The notes under the pieces: model-generated
Database searches by the model: none
Seen by the model: the letters and a program-made list of their open reading frames with translations, nothing else
What the model was told of the DNA's origin: nothing
Position numbers and translations under genes: made by a program
Shown: positions 34,695 to 43,335 of the stretch, in pieces
Layout of the letters: each line of letters starts with the position of its first letter
Numbering within the stretch: the first letter of the stretch is position 1
Source: Sulfurospirillum sp. UBA2217
GTDB taxonomy: Bacteria > Campylobacterota > Campylobacteria > Campylobacterales > Sulfurospirillaceae
Reading direction: 5' to 3'
Assembly: GCA_002328495.1 (NCBI GenBank)
Contig: DCUJ01000001.1
Location: 1 to 64,000 of the forward strand
Length of the DNA: 64,000 nt

Positions 34695-35930
34695 ATGAGC
34701 AACAGCAAAGAAGAGCTTGAAAAGGCGTTTAATAAAGAGCTTTTTCTTATTAAAAATGATTTGTATTACCAGCAGTATGAACTGAACCGCAATGGCGATA
34801 TCTCTTTTTTGCGCGTAGATATTTCGTACCAACCCTATGATGTGCTCAGCGGTGATACCTATTCATTGCGGAAAACGAAAGATGGACGTTTGGTGGGGTT
34901 TATTGCCGATGCTATGGGAAAAGGTATTTCTGCGGCAATGAGTGGTATGGCAATCACACGGTTTTTAAACTATTTTTTTGATGATTTTGAAGAAGAAGGG
35001 ACGTTTAATTTTGAGCGCTGGATTGCAAAAATGGTTCGTTTTATTCAGCGCAATTTACACGATGAAGAGATCATGTGTATCATGCTCTTAGAAATTGACA
35101 TTAAACACGCTTTGGTGCATTATGCTTCGTGCGGGATGCCCTCTTTTTTGATTCATACCCAAGATGATGCTATCCTCAGCATTAAAAGCAACAATCCGCC
35201 CCTTGGAAGCTATACCGACAGTGTGGATATCAAATCCCTTATTTCCACACCAATAAAAAAAATGCTCTGCTATACGGATGGCTTGAGTGAGAGTTTTACC
35301 GCAGAAAACGTACCGTATGGATTTTCAATGGCAGATGATTTTAGGCGCGCGATTTCTGTTGCCCACTTTCGTAATAGTGTAAAGAATATTTTGGGGAAAG
35401 GCGACGATGATTTAACCTATGTCTACATCGAAGAAGTCCCTAAAAACAGAGCGTTTAAAACGCTTTTTATTCCCAGTACGTATGAAGCAGTGGATGAGGC
35501 GTTGCTTAGTCTTTCAAACTATTTTAAAGAAAATGCACTGAGCGCAAAGTGCTCGAGTGAGCTTGTTTTGACGTTTTCAGAACTCTTGCTCAACGCTCTA
35601 GAACATGGTAGTTTTGGGGTCGACAAGCTTCGCAAAAATTATTTGATAGAAAATGACCTTTTTGATGAAGAGATGCTTCGCTTGGAAGGGATGCATCAAG
35701 ACAAGATGATATGTATAGAGTATGGCATCTTGGCAGATGAGGGCACACCGTTGTTTGAAGCCGTCATCAGGGATGAAGGGGAGGGTTTTGATACCAAAGT
35801 GCTTAAAAACTTAGTGATTAACCCTAAAAGTGTCAATGGACGAGGTTTTATGATTATTAAAAAATTGCTAGACCATTTTTATTTCAATGAAAAAGGCAAT
35901 TCAATTACCATACAGAAATTTTTACATTAA
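34695..35930 (+). CDS. SpoIIE-type phosphatase fused to an anti-sigma-type kinase domain
   Basis: This 411-residue soluble protein starts with a short helix. A PP2C/SpoIIE domain (~30-255) then has metal-binding Asp54 (SGDTY), Asp72 (ADAMGKG), YTDGLSE and DDDLT. The second part (~265-411) is an RsbW-like HATPase with FSELLLNALEHG and an RDEGEGFD motif. In partner-switching systems the phosphatase reactivates a STAS protein and the kinase phosphorylates it; both activities appear here in one chain. No STAS gene is adjacent; the only candidate in the window is at 74-343. The stop shares TTAA with the convergent ATPase. Confidence 0.85.
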   Translation: MSNSKEELEKAFNKELFLIKNDLYYQQYELNRNGDISFLRVDISYQPYDVLSGDTYSLRKTKDGRLVGFIADAMGKGISAAMSGMAITRFLNYFFDDFEEEGTFNFERWIAKMVRFIQRNLHDEEIMCIMLLEIDIKHALVHYASCGMPSFLIHTQDDAILSIKSNNPPLGSYTDSVDIKSLISTPIKKMLCYTDGLSESFTAENVPYGFSMADDFRRAISVAHFRNSVKNILGKGDDDLTYVYIEEVPKNRAFKTLFIPSTYEAVDEALLSLSNYFKENALSAKCSSELVLTFSELLLNALEHGSFGVDKLRKNYLIENDLFDEEMLRLEGMHQDKMICIEYGILADEGTPLFEAVIRDEGEGFDTKVLKNLVINPKSVNGRGFMIIKKLLDHFYFNEKGNSITIQKFLH

Positions 35931-36997
35931 CCTTGGAGTGCCCATTCCCAAAACGGTGAAATTGAAAAGCTCATGCCCTCAATGGAGAGGGCACTTTCAC
36001 TACTCAGTGTGACCACTTCAATATGTTTTACATGTAAGGCCCAAAGCGAGGGTAAAAGTTTTTGGATTCTTCGTTCTATCACCTCTTGTGGAGCAAAGCC
36101 AACACAAATAATAGCGAGTGCTTCATCTGGAATGTAAAAATCAATCCCCTCTTCATAATAGACGCTCTTTCCCCGTTTTATTAGTTCCAAAAAGACCATG
36201 TTTTCAAAACGCTTGAGAAAGTCTTTTTTAAATGTTAAGGCATTTTTGAGGGCAAAATCAATCTGATAGGCTTTTTTAGGAGCATTGGGTTGGGTAAATT
36301 TTTCGACTAAAAAGAGGAGTTTTTGGTCGATGAGGTTGTTGGTTATGGCGTAGAGCTTGTCTTTGGAAATTTTAGTAAAGGTTTTGAGATGGTTGTAAAT
36401 TTGAAAGAGCGATACTTTCGTGCTTTGTAGTTCACAAAAACGCGCATAAATACTCAAAGCAGTGGGCTCAAGAATGAGGTGCAACAGGGATTGCATCTGG
36501 CGGTGATGGTCTTGTTCTACCGATTGAACGATGTGAGCAAAGGTTCCATAATTAGCGTAGAGGTTAAAAATTTGTTCAATATTGGAATGTTTTTTATCAA
36601 ACGCGATAAACTCCTCAAAATCCAGTGGATAGAGGGTAAGCTTTGAAAAGCCCTCAAGTTCTTTACATGTAAAAGGGGTTGAAAGAATGATTTCGGGTAA
36701 ATGAGGTAGCACAAACGAGAAGTCAAAATGCTCGATGACGAGAAGAATTATAGGATGTTGCTTTAGAAAAAGTGGTAGATGTTCTGCGACCAAAGAGGGG
36801 TTTATCCGTACATCGGAAAAGTCAATATAGAGGTAGCTCCCTTTCTCGTAATGACTGAGATGGTCGATAATCAAATGCGTTTTGCCACTTTTCCTTGGAC
36901 CATAGAGAATGGTCTTTTGATCGGTAATACTCACTTTTCGATCAAAAAAAAGAGCATTTTTGTAAGTTGATTCGTAAAGTATTTGTAAGGTTTGCAT
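35927..36997 (-). CDS. Orphan AAA-type ATPase (AAA_14-like)
   Basis: This 356-residue protein has Walker A GPRKSGKT at the N-terminus, a Walker B-like hydrophobic strand (IILLVIEHFD), and a C-terminal winged-helix and nuclease-like region (YYEEGIDFYIPDEALAIICVG). The layout resembles the AAA_14/DUF4143 ATPases, often single genes of unknown role. AAAGGA lies ahead of the ATG. It is divergent from the S10 operon and not co-transcribed with it. Function not recognised. Confidence 0.75.
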   Translation of the reverse strand: MQTLQILYESTYKNALFFDRKVSITDQKTILYGPRKSGKTHLIIDHLSHYEKGSYLYIDFSDVRINPSLVAEHLPLFLKQHPIILLVIEHFDFSFVLPHLPEIILSTPFTCKELEGFSKLTLYPLDFEEFIAFDKKHSNIEQIFNLYANYGTFAHIVQSVEQDHHRQMQSLLHLILEPTALSIYARFCELQSTKVSLFQIYNHLKTFTKISKDKLYAITNNLIDQKLLFLVEKFTQPNAPKKAYQIDFALKNALTFKKDFLKRFENMVFLELIKRGKSVYYEEGIDFYIPDEALAIICVGFAPQEVIERRIQKLLPSLWALHVKHIEVVTLSSESALSIEGMSFSISPFWEWALQG

Positions 36998-37166
36998 GTT
37001 TTTCCTTTGCGGAAATAATATTATCTTCCTTATTAAAAGGAAATAAATTTAGATTTGAAGCCATAAAAAGCCCCAGTTTTCTTGACTTTGACATAGAATT
37101 TGAGTAAAATCACGTTCCTTAATTAGGTCATCCACCGTGATGACAAGTTCTTTAAAGGGGACCCGT
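36998..37166. promoter_or_regulatory. S10 operon promoter and leader; divergent gap
   Basis: The -35 TTGACT (37082-37087) and -10 TAAAAT (37105-37110), 17 bases apart, give the best sigma-70-type promoter in the window, with a start near 37117. The 50-base leader has a small hairpin, GTCATC (37127-37132) with GATGAC (37139-37144), followed by AAAGGGG (37154-37160). It is much shorter than the E. coli S10 leader, so L4 autoregulation of that kind is unlikely. Toward the ATPase lies an AT-rich quasi-palindrome, GGAA-ATAATATTAT-c-TTCC (37011-37029). Confidence 0.75.
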
Positions 37167-37478
37167 ATGGAAAAAATTAGACTTAAACTCAAGGCGTATG
37201 ACCACAGAGTTTTAGACCGATCAGTTGCAGCTATCGTCGAAGCTGTTAAACGAACTGGCGCCGAAATTGTCGGACCAATTCCTATGCCTACTAAGATCAA
37301 GCGCTATACAGTGCTTAGATCACCGCACGTCAACAAATCTTCACGAGAACAATTTGAGATGAGAATTCATTCGCGTATGATTGATATTGTTTCTGCAACC
37401 ACAGACACAGTAGATTCACTCATGAAACTTGACCTCGCTCCTGAAGTGAACGTTGAAGTTAGAGCTATGGGTAAATAA
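37167..37478 (+). CDS. rpsJ: 30S ribosomal protein S10
   Basis: A 103-residue protein of the small-subunit head, also NusE in antitermination complexes. MEKIRLKLKAYDHRVLD and the later GPIPMPTKIKRYTVLRSPH block are characteristic. The ATG at 37167 follows AAAGGGG by six bases; the longer frame from 37137 adds ten non-homologous residues. It is the first gene of the ribosomal cluster. Confidence 0.98.
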   Translation: MEKIRLKLKAYDHRVLDRSVAAIVEAVKRTGAEIVGPIPMPTKIKRYTVLRSPHVNKSSREQFEMRIHSRMIDIVSATTDTVDSLMKLDLAPEVNVEVRAMGK

Positions 37479-37487
37479 GGGGTAATG

Positions 37488-38066
37488 ATGGAATATATAA
37501 TTGAAAAAATCGGCATGAGCCGAACAATTGCCGTGCCAAGCGTTCCGGTTACGTTACTCAAAGTGTTAGAAGCAAAAGTATGTACCGTTGATGAAAACAA
37601 ACGTGCTTTAGTCTCTTATGTTAGTGGCAAAAAGATGAACAAAGCGATTGCTGGTCAGCAAAAAAAATACGACCTCTCCGCTGAATTCAACCGTTTTGTA
37701 ACACTAGATGTTGCGAACGCTGAAGCGGGTGTGTTAGATACTGCGCCATTAGGCGAAGCAAAAACATTGAAAGTTTCTTTAAATACAAAAGGTCGTGGAT
37801 TTTCAGGTGTTATCAAACGTCACAATTTTGGTGGCGGTCCTGGTGCACATGGACACCGTTTCCATAGAACGACTGGATCAATCGGTAACCGCGAATGGCC
37901 AGGTCGTGTTCAAAGAGGCAAAAAAATGCCAGGTCACTATGGTAACACCCAAGTCACCGTTAAAAATGAAGTGGTTTCATTTGATGCCGTTAGTGGCATC
38001 TTGGTCGTTAAGGGTTCTGTCCCTGGCGCAAATGGAGCATTAGGTAAAGCGAGGATTGTTAAATGA
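37488..38066 (+). CDS. rplC: 50S ribosomal protein L3
   Basis: A 192-residue early-assembly protein near the peptidyl-transferase centre. The block KGRGFSGVIKRHNFGGG and GSIGNREWPGRV identify it. Of the two tandem ATGs, the second (37488) lies at the better distance from AAGGGG. It overlaps rplD by four bases. Confidence 0.97.
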   Translation: MEYIIEKIGMSRTIAVPSVPVTLLKVLEAKVCTVDENKRALVSYVSGKKMNKAIAGQQKKYDLSAEFNRFVTLDVANAEAGVLDTAPLGEAKTLKVSLNTKGRGFSGVIKRHNFGGGPGAHGHRFHRTTGSIGNREWPGRVQRGKKMPGHYGNTQVTVKNEVVSFDAVSGILVVKGSVPGANGALGKARIVK

Positions 38067-38677
38067 GTAGTGCAATCGTACTAAACACAAAATTTGAAAA
38101 CGTAGGTTCATTGGCTCTTCCTGAGTCTTATGAAGAGATTCACTCTCATAACCTATACCTTTATGTCAAATCATACCAAGCAGCTTTGCGTTCAAATACA
38201 GCGCGCACCAAAGGTAAGGGTGATGTAAGAGGTGGTGGAAAAAAACCATGGGCTCAAAAAGGTCGTGGTGGTGCTCGTGCTGGTAGTAGAAGAAGCCCAG
38301 TATGGGTTGGCGGTGGTTCTGCATTTGGCCCAAAAATGGCTAAAAACTACGACCAAAAAGTCAACAAAAAACAAAAAAGATTGGCACTAGAATTTGCTTT
38401 GAATGAAAAAGCAGTGAACAATGCGCTTTATGTTGTCGATTCCATTGAAATTGAATCGGGCAAAACAAAAGACGCAGCAGCGATTATCAAGACACTCGGT
38501 GCACGTGATGCATTGATTGTTAAAGAGATCATTGATGAGCAAACCATGTTAGCGTTTAGAAACCTTCAAAACTGCTACCTAGTGGAAGCAAACGAGCTAA
38601 ATGCTTACTTAGCAACTGCGTTCTATACTGTCGTGATAGAAAAATCAGTGCTAGAATCAATTACAAAAGAGGGCTAA
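38063..38677 (+). CDS. rplD: 50S ribosomal protein L4
   Basis: A 204-residue exit-tunnel protein. The extended loop KGKGDVRGGGKKPWAQKGRG and WVGGGSAFGP are typical. In E. coli L4 also represses its own operon through a long leader, which is absent here. Confidence 0.97.
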   Translation: MSSAIVLNTKFENVGSLALPESYEEIHSHNLYLYVKSYQAALRSNTARTKGKGDVRGGGKKPWAQKGRGGARAGSRRSPVWVGGGSAFGPKMAKNYDQKVNKKQKRLALEFALNEKAVNNALYVVDSIEIESGKTKDAAAIIKTLGARDALIVKEIIDEQTMLAFRNLQNCYLVEANELNAYLATAFYTVVIEKSVLESITKEG

Positions 38678-38679
38678 GA

Positions 38680-38961
38680 ATGGCTGATATAACTGATATT
38701 AAAGCAATCCTTTATACGGAAAAGAGCTTGAGCCTTCAAGAGAATGGTACGGTAGTGATTCAAACATCGCTTCGTATGACTAAAAATGGGTTAAGAGAAG
38801 TGCTTAAACAGTACTTTGGTTTTACACCTGTTAAAGTCAATTCTTTGAGAGTTATGGGAAAAGTGAAGAAGTTTAAAGGCATTGAAGGTAAGCGTAATGA
38901 TTTTAAAAAGTTTTATGTTCAGTTGCCTGAAGGCGCTAAACTTGAAAATGTGGAGGTGTAA
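38680..38961 (+). CDS. rplW: 50S ribosomal protein L23
   Basis: A 93-residue tunnel-exit protein that docks trigger factor and SRP. The pattern IKAILYTEKSLSLQE, VLKQYFGFTPVKVNSLR and KRNDFKKFYVQL fits L23. It starts two bases after the rplD stop, in normal S10-operon order. Confidence 0.96.
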   Translation: MADITDIKAILYTEKSLSLQENGTVVIQTSLRMTKNGLREVLKQYFGFTPVKVNSLRVMGKVKKFKGIEGKRNDFKKFYVQLPEGAKLENVEV

Positions 38962-38963
38962 TC

Positions 38964-39794
38964 ATGGCAATAAAATCCTTTAAACCCTATACCCCGAGCC
39001 GTAGATTTTTAACCAGTCTCGATTCTGGGGATATTACAGCAAAAGCAAGCGTTCCTTCACTTTTAGTGAAAATTGCTGCAACTGCGGGTAGAAATAACAA
39101 TGGTCGCATCACCTCACGTCATAAAGAAGCGGGAGCTAAAAAGCTTTACCGTATTATTGATTTTAAACGCACAAAGTTTAACATTGAAGGTACTGTAGCT
39201 GCTGTTGAGTATGACCCAAACAGAAATTGTCGTATTGCACTCATCAATTACGTTGATGGTGATAAGCGTTATATCCTTCAACCAAAAGGTTTGAACGTTG
39301 GTGATAAAATTCAATCGGCTGAAGCTGGCTTGGATATTAAACCTGGTAACGCTATGAAACTTAAAAATATTCCTGTGGGAACGATTTTACACAACGTTGA
39401 ACTCAAACCGGGTAAGGGCGGTCAAATGGCACGTAGTGCTGGTGGCTACGCGCAACTTATGGGTAAAGAAGAGCAATACGTAATGGTAAGACTCCCGAGC
39501 GGTGAAATGCGTAAAATTCTTGGCGAATGTATGGCAACGGTGGGTGTTGTTGGCAATGAAGATTGGGCAAACGTGGTTATCGGTAAAGCGGGTCGTAACC
39601 GACACCGTGGTATCCGTCCTCAAACACGTGGTTCTGCGATGAACCCAGTGGATCACCCACACGGTGGTGGTGAGGGTAAAACCAACTCAGGACGTCACCC
39701 AGTAACACCATGGGGACAACCAACTAAAGGTAGAAAAACTCGTAAGAAAAAAGCGAGCGACAAACTGATTATCTCTCGAAGAAAAGGAAAATAG
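38964..39794 (+). CDS. rplB: 50S ribosomal protein L2
   Basis: A 276-residue protein central to subunit association and peptidyl transfer. NNNGRITSRHKEAGAKKLYR and the catalytic-region block NPVDHPHGGGEG are intact. Basic tail KGRKTRKKKASDK. Confidence 0.98.
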   Translation: MAIKSFKPYTPSRRFLTSLDSGDITAKASVPSLLVKIAATAGRNNNGRITSRHKEAGAKKLYRIIDFKRTKFNIEGTVAAVEYDPNRNCRIALINYVDGDKRYILQPKGLNVGDKIQSAEAGLDIKPGNAMKLKNIPVGTILHNVELKPGKGGQMARSAGGYAQLMGKEEQYVMVRLPSGEMRKILGECMATVGVVGNEDWANVVIGKAGRNRHRGIRPQTRGSAMNPVDHPHGGGEGKTNSGRHPVTPWGQPTKGRKTRKKKASDKLIISRRKGK

Positions 39795-40076
39795 ATGGCT
39801 AGATCGCTAAAAAAAGGTCCTTTTGTTGACGCTCACGTTATGAAAAAAGTCGTTGAAGCAAAAGAGACAAAATCAAACAAGCCGATTAAAACATGGTCAC
39901 GTAGAAGTACTATTATTCCTGATATGATCGGTCTTACATTCAATGTTCACAATGGTAGAAACTTTGTTCCTGTTTATGTTACGGAAAACCACATTGGTTA
40001 TAAGATGGGTGAATTTGCACCTACCCGTACATTTAAGGGTCACAAGGGCTCTGTTCAGAAAAAAATTGGTAAGTAG
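39795..40076 (+). CDS. rpsS: 30S ribosomal protein S19
   Basis: A 93-residue head protein contacting S13. MARSLKKGPFVDAHVMKKV and GHKLGEFAPTRTFKGH-type blocks (here GYKMGEFAPTRTFKGH) are diagnostic. The ATG follows the rplB stop without a gap. Confidence 0.98.
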   Translation: MARSLKKGPFVDAHVMKKVVEAKETKSNKPIKTWSRRSTIIPDMIGLTFNVHNGRNFVPVYVTENHIGYKMGEFAPTRTFKGHKGSVQKKIGK

Positions 40077-40083
40077 GTAGAAG

Positions 40084-40416
40084 ATGAGTACAGCAATATT
40101 AAAATTTATCCGTTTATCACCTACTAAAGCTCGTTTAATTGCACGTGAAGTTCAAGGTTTAAATGCTGAATTTGCTATGGCAAGTCTAGAGTTTATGCCA
40201 AACAAGGGTGCAAAAATTATCTCCAAAGTCATCGCTTCTGCGGTTTCTAATGGTGGATTTGAGCCAAATGAAGTCGTTGTTGCTTCATGCCGTGTGGATG
40301 CTGGTCCTGTGCTTAAGCGTTTCTTGCCAAGAGCAAGAGGTAGTGCGAGTGGCATTCGAAAACCAACTTCTCATGTATTTGTTGAAGTAGCAAAACCTGC
40401 AAAGAAGGAAGACTAA
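40084..40416 (+). CDS. rplV: 50S ribosomal protein L22
   Basis: A 110-residue exit-tunnel protein. IRLSPTKARLIAREVQG and the loop RFLPRARGSASGI RKPTSH segment identify it; this loop is where macrolide-resistance changes fall in other species. Confidence 0.97.
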   Translation: MSTAILKFIRLSPTKARLIAREVQGLNAEFAMASLEFMPNKGAKIISKVIASAVSNGGFEPNEVVVASCRVDAGPVLKRFLPRARGSASGIRKPTSHVFVEVAKPAKKED

Positions 40417-40417
40417 G

Positions 40418-41131
40418 ATGGGTCAAAAAGTAAATCCGATTGGTTTAAGACTTGGAATTAATAGAAACTGGGATTCACGTTGGTTCCCAGGTAAGCAAAC
40501 CTTAGCAACAAGTATTGGCGAAGATTACAAAATTAGAACATTTTTGAAAAAAGAGCTCTATTATGCAGGTGTAAGCCAAATCTTAATCGAAAGAACGGCT
40601 AAGAAATTACGCGTTACTGTTGTTGCGGCACGTCCTGGTATCATTATTGGTAAAAAGGGCTCAGATATTGAGAAACTTCGTTTAAAATTGACAAAGTTAA
40701 TCGATAAAGATGTTAACGTTAACATCAAAGAAGAGAGACGTCCACAAGCATCTGCTCAGCTTTGTGCTGAAAACGTTGCGATGCAATTAGAGCGTCGTGT
40801 AGCATTCCGTCGTGCGATGAAAAAAGTGATCCAAGGTGCCCAAAAATCTGGTGCAAAAGGGATTAAAATTTGTGTTGCTGGTCGTTTGGGTGGTGCAGAG
40901 ATGGCAAGAACTGAATGGTACTTAGAGGGACGTGTTCCTCTTCATACACTCAGAGCAAAAATTGATTACGGTTTTGCAGAAGCACATACAACATACGGTG
41001 TTATCGGTGTTAAAGTATGGATTTTTAAAGGTGAAGTTTTAGTAAAAGGGATTGCTCCTGAAAAGGAAGAAGCACCTGAGAAAGACAATTCACGCAAGCC
41101 AAGAGCGCGTAGAGAGAGAGGTAAAAACTAA
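40418..41131 (+). CDS. rpsC: 30S ribosomal protein S3
   Basis: A 237-residue protein at the mRNA entry channel. MGQKVNPIGLRLGINR opens it; the KH-type GIIIGKKGSDIEKLR motif and GRLGGAEMARTEWY follow. The C-terminus is a charged tail, somewhat longer than in E. coli. Confidence 0.98.
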   Translation: MGQKVNPIGLRLGINRNWDSRWFPGKQTLATSIGEDYKIRTFLKKELYYAGVSQILIERTAKKLRVTVVAARPGIIIGKKGSDIEKLRLKLTKLIDKDVNVNIKEERRPQASAQLCAENVAMQLERRVAFRRAMKKVIQGAQKSGAKGIKICVAGRLGGAEMARTEWYLEGRVPLHTLRAKIDYGFAEAHTTYGVIGVKVWIFKGEVLVKGIAPEKEEAPEKDNSRKPRARRERGKN

Positions 41132-41556
41132 TGTTAATGCCTAAAAGAACAAAATATAAAAAGCAGATGAAAGGCCGCAATCGCGGTGAAGCTGGAAGCG
41201 GCGCATCCATCTCTTTTGGTGAAATTGGTCTTAAAGCTGTTGAAGCGGGTCGTATTGATTCACGTCAAATTGAAGCAGCAAGGATTGCCTATACACGTCA
41301 TGTAAAGCGTCAAGCTAAAACATGGATTCGTGTATTTCCAGATAAGCCTTTAACCGCTAAGCCTTTAGAGACAAGGATGGGTAAAGGTAAAGGTTCTGTT
41401 GATAAATGGGTTATGAATATTAAGCCTGGCAGAATTATTTTTGAAATGGCAGGTGTTCCTGAAGAGTTAGCGCGTGAAGCTTTAACCCTTGCAATGCACA
41501 AATTGCCTTTTAAAACCAAGATTGTAACGCGAGAGAGCGAAAATGAAGTATATTGA
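41131..41556 (+). CDS. rplP: 50S ribosomal protein L16
   Basis: A 141-residue protein near the A site. MLMPKRTKYKKQMKGRN, GEIGLKAVEAGRI and GRIIFEMAGVPEELAREAL are characteristic. The start shares a base with the rpsC stop, and the end overlaps rpmC by 14 bases. Confidence 0.98.
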   Translation: MLMPKRTKYKKQMKGRNRGEAGSGASISFGEIGLKAVEAGRIDSRQIEAARIAYTRHVKRQAKTWIRVFPDKPLTAKPLETRMGKGKGSVDKWVMNIKPGRIIFEMAGVPEELAREALTLAMHKLPFKTKIVTRESENEVY

Positions 41557-41737
41557 TTTAAACACCAAAAGCGCATCTGAGCTTGCAGAACTGTTAAAAG
41601 AGAAAAAGGTTCTTTTGTTTACATTGAAACAAAAGCTAAAAACAATGCAACTGACTAATCCTAATGAGATTAAAGAAGTTAGAAGAGATATCGCACGTAT
41701 TAATACGGCTATTTCTGCTCAAGTAAGGAGTAACTAA
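41543..41737 (+). CDS. rpmC: 50S ribosomal protein L29
   Basis: A 64-residue helical protein at the tunnel exit. The pattern LNTKSASELAELLKEKK, then IKEVRRDIARINTAI fits L29. It overlaps rplP at the front and rpsQ by one base. Confidence 0.95.
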   Translation: MKYIDLNTKSASELAELLKEKKVLLFTLKQKLKTMQLTNPNEIKEVRRDIARINTAISAQVRSN

Positions 41738-41988
41738 TGGCTTTAAAACGAGAGATTCAAGGCGTCGTTGTTCAAAAAGCGGGCGATAAAACAATCACTG
41801 TTTTAGTAGAAAGACGCGTTATGCACCCACGATATCGTAAGTTCGTTAAGCGTTTTAAAAAATACTTAGTCCATGATGAGAGCAACCAAGTCAAAGCGGG
41901 TGATACCGTAAGTGCTATCGAGTGCAGACCACTTTCAAAGAGAAAGTCTTTTAGACTCAGTGCGATTGTTAAAGTGGGAGTTGAATAA
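41737..41988 (+). CDS. rpsQ: 30S ribosomal protein S17
   Basis: An 83-residue OB-fold protein. KREIQGVVVQKAGDKTITVLV and RVMHPRYRKFVKRFKKY match S17. It overlaps rplN by one base (TAATG). Confidence 0.97.
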   Translation: MALKREIQGVVVQKAGDKTITVLVERRVMHPRYRKFVKRFKKYLVHDESNQVKAGDTVSAIECRPLSKRKSFRLSAIVKVGVE

Positions 41989-42356
41989 TGATACAGAGTT
42001 TTACACGATTAGCCGTAGCTGACAACAGTGGTGCTAAAGAAATTATGTGTATTAAGGTTCTAGGCGGCAGCAAACGTCGTTATGCAACCGTAGGTGACGT
42101 CATCATCGCTTCTGTCAAAAAAGCATTACCAAGTGGTAAAGTGAAAAAAGGACAGGTCGTCAAAGCGGTTATCGTTCGAACAAAAAAAGAGATTCAAAGA
42201 GAAAATGGCTCACTTATCCGATTTGATGAGAATGCAGCAGTTATTCTTGATAATAAAAGAGAGCCAATCGGTACAAGGATTTTCGGACCAGTGGGTCGTG
42301 AAGTACGTTATGCGAACTTTATGAAAATCGTATCTTTGGCACCGGAGGTACTCTAA
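41988..42356 (+). CDS. rplN: 50S ribosomal protein L14
   Basis: A 122-residue protein at the subunit interface. MIQSFTRLAVADNSGAKE and GTRIFGPVGREVR are diagnostic. It overlaps rplX by one base. Confidence 0.98.
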   Translation: MIQSFTRLAVADNSGAKEIMCIKVLGGSKRRYATVGDVIIASVKKALPSGKVKKGQVVKAVIVRTKKEIQRENGSLIRFDENAAVILDNKREPIGTRIFGPVGREVRYANFMKIVSLAPEVL

Positions 42357-42592
42357 TGGCAACCAAGATGAAAATTAAAAAAGGCGACATGGTAAAAGTG
42401 ATCGCAGGTGATGATAAGGGTAAAGAGGCAAAAGTAGTTCTTGTTTTACCAAAAACATCTCAAGTGGTTGTTGAGGGATGCAAGGCTGTTAAAAAAGCTA
42501 TTAAGCCAAGCGAAAGCAATCCTAAGGGCGGATTTAAAAGCATTGAAAAACCGATTCATGTCTCTAACGTGGCAAAAGTTGAGGGTAAATAA
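42356..42592 (+). CDS. rplX: 50S ribosomal protein L24
   Basis: A 78-residue KOW-domain assembly initiator. IKKGDMVKVIAGDDKGKEAKV is the KOW motif. Shorter than the E. coli protein (104), as is usual in this phylum. It overlaps rplE by one base. Confidence 0.96.
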   Translation: MATKMKIKKGDMVKVIAGDDKGKEAKVVLVLPKTSQVVVEGCKAVKKAIKPSESNPKGGFKSIEKPIHVSNVAKVEGK

Positions 42593-43137
42593 TGAACAGA
42601 TTGCAAGAAAAATTGAATACTGAAATCAAACCAGTATTGGTCAAAGAGTTTAATATTGCTAATCCTATGCTAACACCTGCCATCGAAAAAATCGTTATCA
42701 GCGTAGGTGCTGGTGAAGAGGGTAAAGATACGAAGTTGATGCAAAATGTTGCAGATACCATCTCTTTAATTGCAGGACAAAAAGCGGTTATCACCATGGC
42801 AAAGAAATCGGTTGCGGGCTTTAAAGTTCGTGCAGGTTACCCTGTCGGTGTCAAAGTGACATTACGTAATGAAAACATGTATGCGTTTTTAGACAAGCTT
42901 ATCTCAGTAGCACTTCCAAGAGTAAAAGACTTTAGAGGTGTTCCACGAAGCGGCTTTGATGGACGTGCTAACTACAACTTTGGTTTAAATGAGCAGTTAA
43001 TGTTCCCAGAAGTTGAGTACGATAACATCATGAAAACACACGGTATGAATATCACAATCGTAACCACTGCTAGCAATGATAAAGAAGCCTTCAGACTTCT
43101 TGAGCTCATTGGCTTGCCGTTTGCTAAAGGTAAATAA
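42592..43137 (+). CDS. rplE: 50S ribosomal protein L5
   Basis: A 181-residue 5S rRNA-binding protein. NPMLTPAIEKIVISVGAGE, AKKSVAGFKVRAGYPVG and RDFRGVP-type block (here VKDFRGVPRSGFDG) identify it. Confidence 0.98.
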   Translation: MNRLQEKLNTEIKPVLVKEFNIANPMLTPAIEKIVISVGAGEEGKDTKLMQNVADTISLIAGQKAVITMAKKSVAGFKVRAGYPVGVKVTLRNENMYAFLDKLISVALPRVKDFRGVPRSGFDGRANYNFGLNEQLMFPEVEYDNIMKTHGMNITIVTTASNDKEAFRLLELIGLPFAKGK

Positions 43138-43138
43138 G

Positions 43139-43324
43139 ATGGCTAAAAAATCAATGATTGCAAAGGCTAAAAGAGAGCCTAAGTTTAAAGTAAGAGCATA
43201 CACCAGATGCCAAATTTGTGGACGACCACATGCGGTGTACAAAGATTTTGGTATCTGCAGAATTTGCCTTCGTAAAATGGCAAATGAAGGTCTTATTCCA
43301 GGCCTCAAAAAAGCAAGCTGGTAA
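43139..43324 (+). CDS. rpsN: 30S ribosomal protein S14, zinc-binding type
   Basis: A 61-residue protein with CxxC pairs (CQICG and CRICL), so the zinc-holding C+ form. Start MAKKSMIAKAKREPKFKV at 43139, one base after the rplE stop; the longer frame upstream is inside rplE. Confidence 0.97.
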   Translation: MAKKSMIAKAKREPKFKVRAYTRCQICGRPHAVYKDFGICRICLRKMANEGLIPGLKKASW

Positions 43325-43335
43325 GGAAATAGACT

